Made by a program: the position numbers and the translations under genes. Source: Verrucomicrobiales bacterium (GTDB lineage: Bacteria > Verrucomicrobiota > Verrucomicrobiia > Verrucomicrobiales > DEV007). From it: a stretch of 64,000 nt of DNA. The notes beneath the pieces are model-generated. The model saw nothing but the letters and a program-made list of their open reading frames with translations. It ran no database searches and was not told where the DNA came from. The DNA lies in the NCBI GenBank assembly GCA_029213005.1, contig JARGPI010000020.1, positions 1 to 64,000 of the forward strand, given 5' to 3'. Shown here one piece after another: positions 59,894 to 64,000 of this stretch (position 1 is its first letter; each line of letters starts with the position of its first letter).

Positions 59894-60475
59894 TCATTTA
59901 GGCGAAACGCCGGCGACAGTGTTTTTGAGGTCCAGAGCAAAACTGGTTTCTCCCGGGAACAGAACGGCGTAGCGCTCGGCTTGAACTCCGTTAAAAAAAT
60001 TCTTAAAAACGACGTTCATTGGAATGCCCAGTGATTTTTCGGTCAGTTTCAGAGACTCAACCCGGTAGCTGGTTTCATCGGTTAGTTTGAATTTTGTGAC
60101 CCCCACGAGAGAAGTTTCATCGGTAGGTGCTTCCCAGGGCTCGTCACCGATTTTTCTGAATTCCCACTTCAGTTCAGGTATTTTCGCTCCTTCGGGTTCG
60201 AAATGGAGGCGGAGGCGCTGATCCAGTAGGGTCTTCACCTTCGATTTCATCGCTTCAACCGCGGTGGGATCCATCTTTTCGATATCGCTTTTTAAGTAAT
60301 ATTCGAACGCTTCGGGATCGGCTTCGTAACTGCGGGGATCGACCTCAATCCGGATTTCCATAGTTCCCTGCCCGTCAAAGTAAGCCCGCACCGGGATATC
60401 GGGAACCGGGTGCGCTTTCAGATCAAAAATAAGGGCCGCCTGAAGCAGTAAAATAAGGGTAACCAATCTTGTCAT
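59894..60475 (-). CDS. exported hypothetical protein, 193 residues
   Basis: A signal peptide (MTRLVTLILLLQAALIFD) ends just before AHPVPDIPVRAYFDGQGTME. That opening resembles the extracytoplasmic domain found in front of HupE/UreJ-type membrane proteins (…AHxxP…). The rest is a beta-rich domain of ~150 residues with no catalytic motif. No HupE-like helices follow, so it may be a stand-alone form. It starts 96 bases from the divergent gene at 60572/60617. Location: periplasm or surface. Confidence 0.6.
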   Translation of the reverse strand: MTRLVTLILLLQAALIFDLKAHPVPDIPVRAYFDGQGTMEIRIEVDPRSYEADPEAFEYYLKSDIEKMDPTAVEAMKSKVKTLLDQRLRLHFEPEGAKIPELKWEFRKIGDEPWEAPTDETSLVGVTKFKLTDETSYRVESLKLTEKSLGIPMNVVFKNFFNGVQAERYAVLFPGETSFALDLKNTVAGVSPK

Positions 60476-60616
60476 GAGCGAGCGTTAAAAAGATCATTAA
60501 ATTAGCATCAAACCGATGAAATAAATTGATAACACCCGCCGGTTGTGCGGCGCTGATTTACCTTGCGTTAGTTGCGATTTTTTGACAAATTTGACGCTGT
60601 ACTAATAACCAACATT

Positions 60617-60931
60617 ATGAAAAAATTACTTACAATCGCCGTTGCGCTTTGTTTCGCAGGCGCCGCTTACGCCGGATGCGGTGTGAAGGTGGACGTTAAA
60701 GGAAAACTGAAGTCCTACGATGCTGAGAAAAAGGAACTCACTTTGACTCAGAAAGACGCTGACAAAACTGTCACCATGGATGCCACTGTTGTCATCAAAG
60801 ATGCCAAGGGTGAGGATGCCAATATCGAAGATCTCGTCGGCAAAAGAGTGACCGTTTCTACGGACAAACACACGAAGAAGGCTGAAGCGATCTCTGTGAT
60901 GGCCAAGAAGAAGAAAAAAGAAGAGGTCTAA
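60617..60931 (+). CDS. small secreted OB-fold-like protein
   Basis: The ATG at 60617 begins a typical signal peptide (MKKLLTIAVALCFAGAAYA); the extra 15 codons from a TTG at 60572 are rejected. The mature part, GCGVKVDVKGKLKSYDAEKK then ELTLTQKDADKTVTMDAT, is a short beta-barrel pattern seen in DUF1344/YobA-like or OB-fold periplasmic proteins. The Cys right after the cleavage site suggests it could also be read as a lipoprotein, but the lipobox is poor. The C-terminus is a lysine-rich tail (MAKKKKKEEV). A strong terminator follows 30 bases after the stop, so it is made from its own transcript. Confidence 0.65.
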   Translation: MKKLLTIAVALCFAGAAYAGCGVKVDVKGKLKSYDAEKKELTLTQKDADKTVTMDATVVIKDAKGEDANIEDLVGKRVTVSTDKHTKKAEAISVMAKKKKKEEV

Positions 60932-60960
60932 CGCCCTGTTCTATTCTTTTATTTTTTATG

Positions 60961-60991
60961 AAAAAGCCCGGTGTAAAACCGGGCTTTTTTT
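60961..60991 (+). terminator. intrinsic terminator
   Basis: An eleven-pair stem AAAAGCCCGGT/ACCGGGCTTTT with a GTAAA loop and a run of T on the plus strand. Five A on the left make it usable in the other direction for the gene at 61015-61497 as well. Confidence 0.93.
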
Positions 60992-61014
60992 GTGGGTTGT
61001 GGGTTATTTGAGCT

Positions 61015-61497
61015 TTATTTGACTTGGGAAAACCGGCCTGAATCCGAATCGAGAGCGGCTTCCTGTTTCACAAGCCAATCCATCACTTTTTTGATTTCCG
61101 AGATCGCTGAAGCGATTTCAGAACTGGTGTAATGGCCGCTGTTGAAGAAACGGTGCCCCTCGTAATAAAGGTAGGAATCCTGACACGAGAGGTGCTGAAC
61201 CCACAGTTCAACGCGCTTTTGCTCCGTGGCGGAATTTACTCCTGCCTTCGGTTGCATCGTCTCCAACCCGCGGGGGAGTTGTTTACAAAATTCCGTGACC
61301 GTCTCCGAATTCAGCACCGCTGGTGCGGCGGGGAGTTGATCGTATTCCTCCTTTTGAGTCGCTTCCGCCCGGATTTCGGACTGCTCGCTGCTCGAGAGGC
61401 TCTCATACTGCTGCTGGAATGAAGTCTGGGCTTTGGCTGAAAAAGCGGTGGATCCCAACAACGCCAGAACGGCAAGAGTTTTGGTAAGTGTTTTCAT
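61015..61497 (-). CDS. exported hypothetical protein, 160 residues
   Basis: A clear signal peptide (MKTLTKTLAVLALLGSTAFSAKA) precedes a soluble, mainly helical domain. It contains two Cys (EFCKQLPRG and LSCQDSYLY) that could form a disulfide and a YEGHRFFNSGHY segment. No known family is recognised. It is divergent from acnB at 61900, with the 400-base gap between them, and convergent with the small protein at 60617, sharing its terminator. Confidence 0.6.
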   Translation of the reverse strand: MKTLTKTLAVLALLGSTAFSAKAQTSFQQQYESLSSSEQSEIRAEATQKEEYDQLPAAPAVLNSETVTEFCKQLPRGLETMQPKAGVNSATEQKRVELWVQHLSCQDSYLYYEGHRFFNSGHYTSSEIASAISEIKKVMDWLVKQEAALDSDSGRFSQVK

Positions 61498-61899
61498 TAT
61501 GAAGTATTAAGGTTTGCTTAGTTAATCGGGAAGTTAGACGCGAGCGGAAATCAGCTCATTACAATCATCAGAGCGCTTTGTATTTTTTTCGACCGGGCCC
61601 CGTGAAGGCGGTTATGGTGGGGTTTCCGGAAGGGATCCGGCGGGGCAAATCCCGGATCACTGTCATCGGAATCGGCGCTGGATCGGAGCGATCTCTCTGG
61701 CTGTCAGTTCATTGCCGTTTTCGAGCGGGGAGGGCTCAAAAACTCCTTTCTTGCCGAAATCGCATTCCCGCGTAGAATACCGCGATTTTGGGTTGGCCTG
61801 AATTATGCACGGCTTTTCCCTGATCCAGATAGGGCCCGATCCCGCATGGCGCCTTAATGGATCCCGGATTTAACCCTGCTAATTGACCCTTTTAAAAAC
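61498..61899. other. 402-base intergenic region upstream of acnB
   Basis: No credible gene is seen; a 65-residue frame at 61578 has a composition unlike protein. The region is long for a simple promoter and contains several short GC inverted segments (for example GGATCCGG/CCCGGATC near 61630-61660). It may include a long 5' leader for acnB, but no known riboswitch fold can be assigned by eye. Confidence 0.4.
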
Positions 61900-64000
61900 A
61901 TGAGCTTGTATCTAGATTACATTAAAGAGATTGAGGATCGAAAAGATCAAGGTTTAAATCCTCTGCCAATCGATAGCGGTGCGCTGTTAACGGAAATCAT
62001 TGCCCAAATCAAAGATCCCGGGAATGAATATCGCAAAGATTCTCTTAATTTTCTGATCTACAACACTCTGCCGGGAACCACCAGTGCGGCAGGAGTCAAA
62101 GCCAATTTCCTGAAGGATATTATTCTCGGTAATTCGGTCGTCGAAGAAATTACCCCCGTTTTTGCTTTTGAACTTCTCTCGCACATGAAAGGCGGGACTT
62201 CGATTGATGTGCTTCTGGATCTGGCCCTCGGTGATGACGAGTCCATCGCCCGGCAGGCAGCGGAAGTTCTTAAGACTCAGGTTTTCCTTTACGATGCCGA
62301 TACCGCTCGCCTCAAGGCGGCATACGAGGCTGGAAATCCGATCGCAAAAGAACTTCTGGAAAGCTATGCGAAGGCGGAATTCTTCACTAAGCTTCCGGAT
62401 GTCCCTGAAGAGATCGAGGTCGTTACCTATATCGCCGGGGAAGGGGACATCTCTACCGATTTGCTGTCTCCGGGAAATCAGGCTCACTCCCGCTCGGACC
62501 GCGAACTGCACGGGAAGTGTATGATCTCTGAGGCTGCTCAGGCCGAGATCAAAGCTCTGCAAAAAATTCATCCTGACAAGAGCGTCATGTTGATCGCGGA
62601 GAAAGGGACGATGGGCGTGGGCTCATCCCGGATGTCGGGTGTGAACAACGTGGCATTATGGACCGGTAAGCAGGCGAGTCCCTATATTCCCTTTGTAAAC
62701 ATTTTCCCGATCGTTGCGGGAACCAATGGTATTTCACCTATCTTCTTAACTACAGTTAGCGTCACCGGTGGTATCGGGATCGATCTCAAAAACTGGGTGA
62801 AGAAACTGGACGCAGATGGTAACCCGATTCTCGATGAGAATGGTGACCCGGTTTTGGAACAAGCCTACTCAGTGGAGACAGGAACCGTACTCACCATCAA
62901 TACCAAGGACAAAAAACTGTATCAGGACGGTAAAGAGTTGGTCGATATATCATCCGCTCTGACGCCACAGAAAGTCGAATTTATCAAGGCGCAGGGATCC
63001 TACGCCATTGTGTTCGGCAAAAAGTTACAGACTTTCGCAGCGAAAACTTTAGGTATTGATGTGCCTCTGGTTTACGCACCTTCCAAAGAAATCTCCCACG
63101 AAGGGCAGGGTCTCACTGCGGTGGAGAAAATCTTTAATAAGAATGCGGTCGGAACGACGCCGGGGGTAACCTTGCACGCCGGATCCGACGTTCGGGTTGA
63201 GGTCAATATCGTGGGTTCGCAGGATACGACGGGGTTGATGACAGCTCAGGAGCTGGAAGCGATGGCTGCTACCGTTATCTCACCAATTGTAGATGGAGCC
63301 TATCAGTCCGGATGTCACACCGCTTCAGTTTGGGATAAGAAGGCGCAGGCCAATATTCCTAAATTGATGGCGTTCATGAACAAGTTTGGACTCATCACGG
63401 CGCGCGATCCGGAGAACGGATACCACGCGATGACTGATGTGATTCACAAAGTTTTGAATGACCTCACTGTTGATGATTGGTCGATCATCATCGGGGGTGA
63501 TTCCCATACCAGAATGTCCAAGGGGGTCGCTTTTGGCGCCGACTCCGGAACTGTGGCTCTCGCCCTTGCTACCGGCGAAGCGACCATGCCAATTCCGGAA
63601 TCAGTAAAAGTTACCTTCAAAGGTGATTTAAAACCCTATATGGATTTCCGTGACGTGGTTCACGCGACGCAGGCCCAGATGTTGAAGAAATTCGGCGAAA
63701 ATGTATTCCAGGGTAGAGTGATTGAGGTCCACATCGGAACGCTGCCTGCAGACCAGGCTTTCACCTTTACTGACTGGACTGCGGAAATGAAGGCAAAAGC
63801 CTCCATCTGTATTTCCCAGAACGAGACGCTGATCGAATCGCTTGAGATCGCCAAGAGCCGAATTCAGATCATGATCAACAAGGGGATGGACAACGCCGGC
63901 AAAGTCCTTCAGGGCTTGATCGATATTGCCAACAAAAGGATCGCCGAGATTCGATCAGGCGAGAAACCAGCCTTAGCTCCGGACGCCAACGCGAAGTATG
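61900..64000 (+). CDS. acnB: aconitate hydratase B, 3' end beyond window
   Basis: The ATG at 61900 (MSLYLDYIKEIEDRKDQGLN) opens a frame that stays open to the window edge, covering 700 codons of a protein that is ~860-930 residues in this family. AcnB interconverts citrate and isocitrate with a [4Fe-4S] cluster. The N-terminal HEAT-like domain (ESIARQAAEVLKTQ), GKCMISEAAQAEIK, GTMGVGSSRMSGVNN, YQSGCHTASVWDKKAQ and IGGDSHTRMSKGVAFGADSG are all highly conserved. The remaining cluster-ligand cysteines lie in the missing part. It completes the set of TCA genes here with gltA and sucCD. No Shine-Dalgarno site is evident before the ATG. Confidence 0.97.
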   Translation, partial: MSLYLDYIKEIEDRKDQGLNPLPIDSGALLTEIIAQIKDPGNEYRKDSLNFLIYNTLPGTTSAAGVKANFLKDIILGNSVVEEITPVFAFELLSHMKGGTSIDVLLDLALGDDESIARQAAEVLKTQVFLYDADTARLKAAYEAGNPIAKELLESYAKAEFFTKLPDVPEEIEVVTYIAGEGDISTDLLSPGNQAHSRSDRELHGKCMISEAAQAEIKALQKIHPDKSVMLIAEKGTMGVGSSRMSGVNNVALWTGKQASPYIPFVNIFPIVAGTNGISPIFLTTVSVTGGIGIDLKNWVKKLDADGNPILDENGDPVLEQAYSVETGTVLTINTKDKKLYQDGKELVDISSALTPQKVEFIKAQGSYAIVFGKKLQTFAAKTLGIDVPLVYAPSKEISHEGQGLTAVEKIFNKNAVGTTPGVTLHAGSDVRVEVNIVGSQDTTGLMTAQELEAMAATVISPIVDGAYQSGCHTASVWDKKAQANIPKLMAFMNKFGLITARDPENGYHAMTDVIHKVLNDLTVDDWSIIIGGDSHTRMSKGVAFGADSGTVALALATGEATMPIPESVKVTFKGDLKPYMDFRDVVHATQAQMLKKFGENVFQGRVIEVHIGTLPADQAFTFTDWTAEMKAKASICISQNETLIESLEIAKSRIQIMINKGMDNAGKVLQGLIDIANKRIAEIRSGEKPALAPDANAKY

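Noticed and set aside
1..64000. CRISPR arrays, rRNA operons and tRNA genes
   Set aside because: No regularly spaced direct repeats and no recognisable rRNA or tRNA sequence were found by reading through; small RNA genes could have been missed.

Overview
The window looks like chromosomal DNA of a heterotrophic, Gram-negative member of the PVC group, most likely Verrucomicrobiota. The evidence is combined: two formylglycine sulfatases, one next to a PVC-type membrane dehydrogenase/cytochrome c; two DUF1080 proteins; the long form of IspH; a photolyase of the bacterial (6-4) type; paired PilT-like ATPases; many signal peptides and lipoboxes; and frequent lack of a clear Shine-Dalgarno site. I name no species. 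No tRNA, rRNA or CRISPR array was recognised.

Positions 1-9036 are an accessory region that looks more AT-rich to the eye. It holds a membrane-anchored beta-propeller protein, an IS110-type remnant, a protein with two HEPN-like RNxxxH motifs, unknown small genes, an RCC1-like secreted protein and a GNAT acetyltransferase. Between them lie decayed mobile elements: a RAYT (REP-associated transposase) fragment, a REP-like hairpin, and three copies of the 3' end of a group II intron (domains V and VI). Two of these intron ends still follow remnants of the intron reverse-transcriptase C-terminus. Each copy ends 11-13 bases before the ATG of an unrelated gene.

Positions 9037-23159 carry a pair of membrane proteins, an FeS-cluster-less photolyase homologue, a DUF1080 protein, ispH, a lipoprotein L,D-transpeptidase, a pseudokinase/Sel1 protein, a probable unlisted 52-residue protein, an NYN-domain protein, and a sulfatase plus PVC cytochrome operon. 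Positions 23160-31594 hold a divergent PurC homologue, the sucC-sucD-gltA operon (TCA cycle), a degenerate HNH-like protein, a TraB/GumN protein and two pilT paralogues.

Positions 31600-48230 hold a DUF1080 membrane protein, a winged-helix protein, DUF2237 and RRM proteins, an RND efflux operon (adaptor, pump, CPBP protease), a duplicated DUF3251-like lipoprotein, DUF58, a second sulfatase, a Nudix hydrolase and an ankyrin/L,D-transpeptidase fusion. Positions 48331-64000 hold lipA, an MFS transporter, a Gfo/Idh/MocA oxidoreductase divergent from a PAS-AraC regulator, a TPR protein, a DUF892 ferritin-like protein, a two-gene sensor module headed by an ethylene-receptor-like hybrid kinase, small stress or envelope proteins, and the first ~700 codons of acnB, which runs off the end. 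A 35-base double-palindrome repeat occurs three times (19.5, 42.9 and 59.8 kb).
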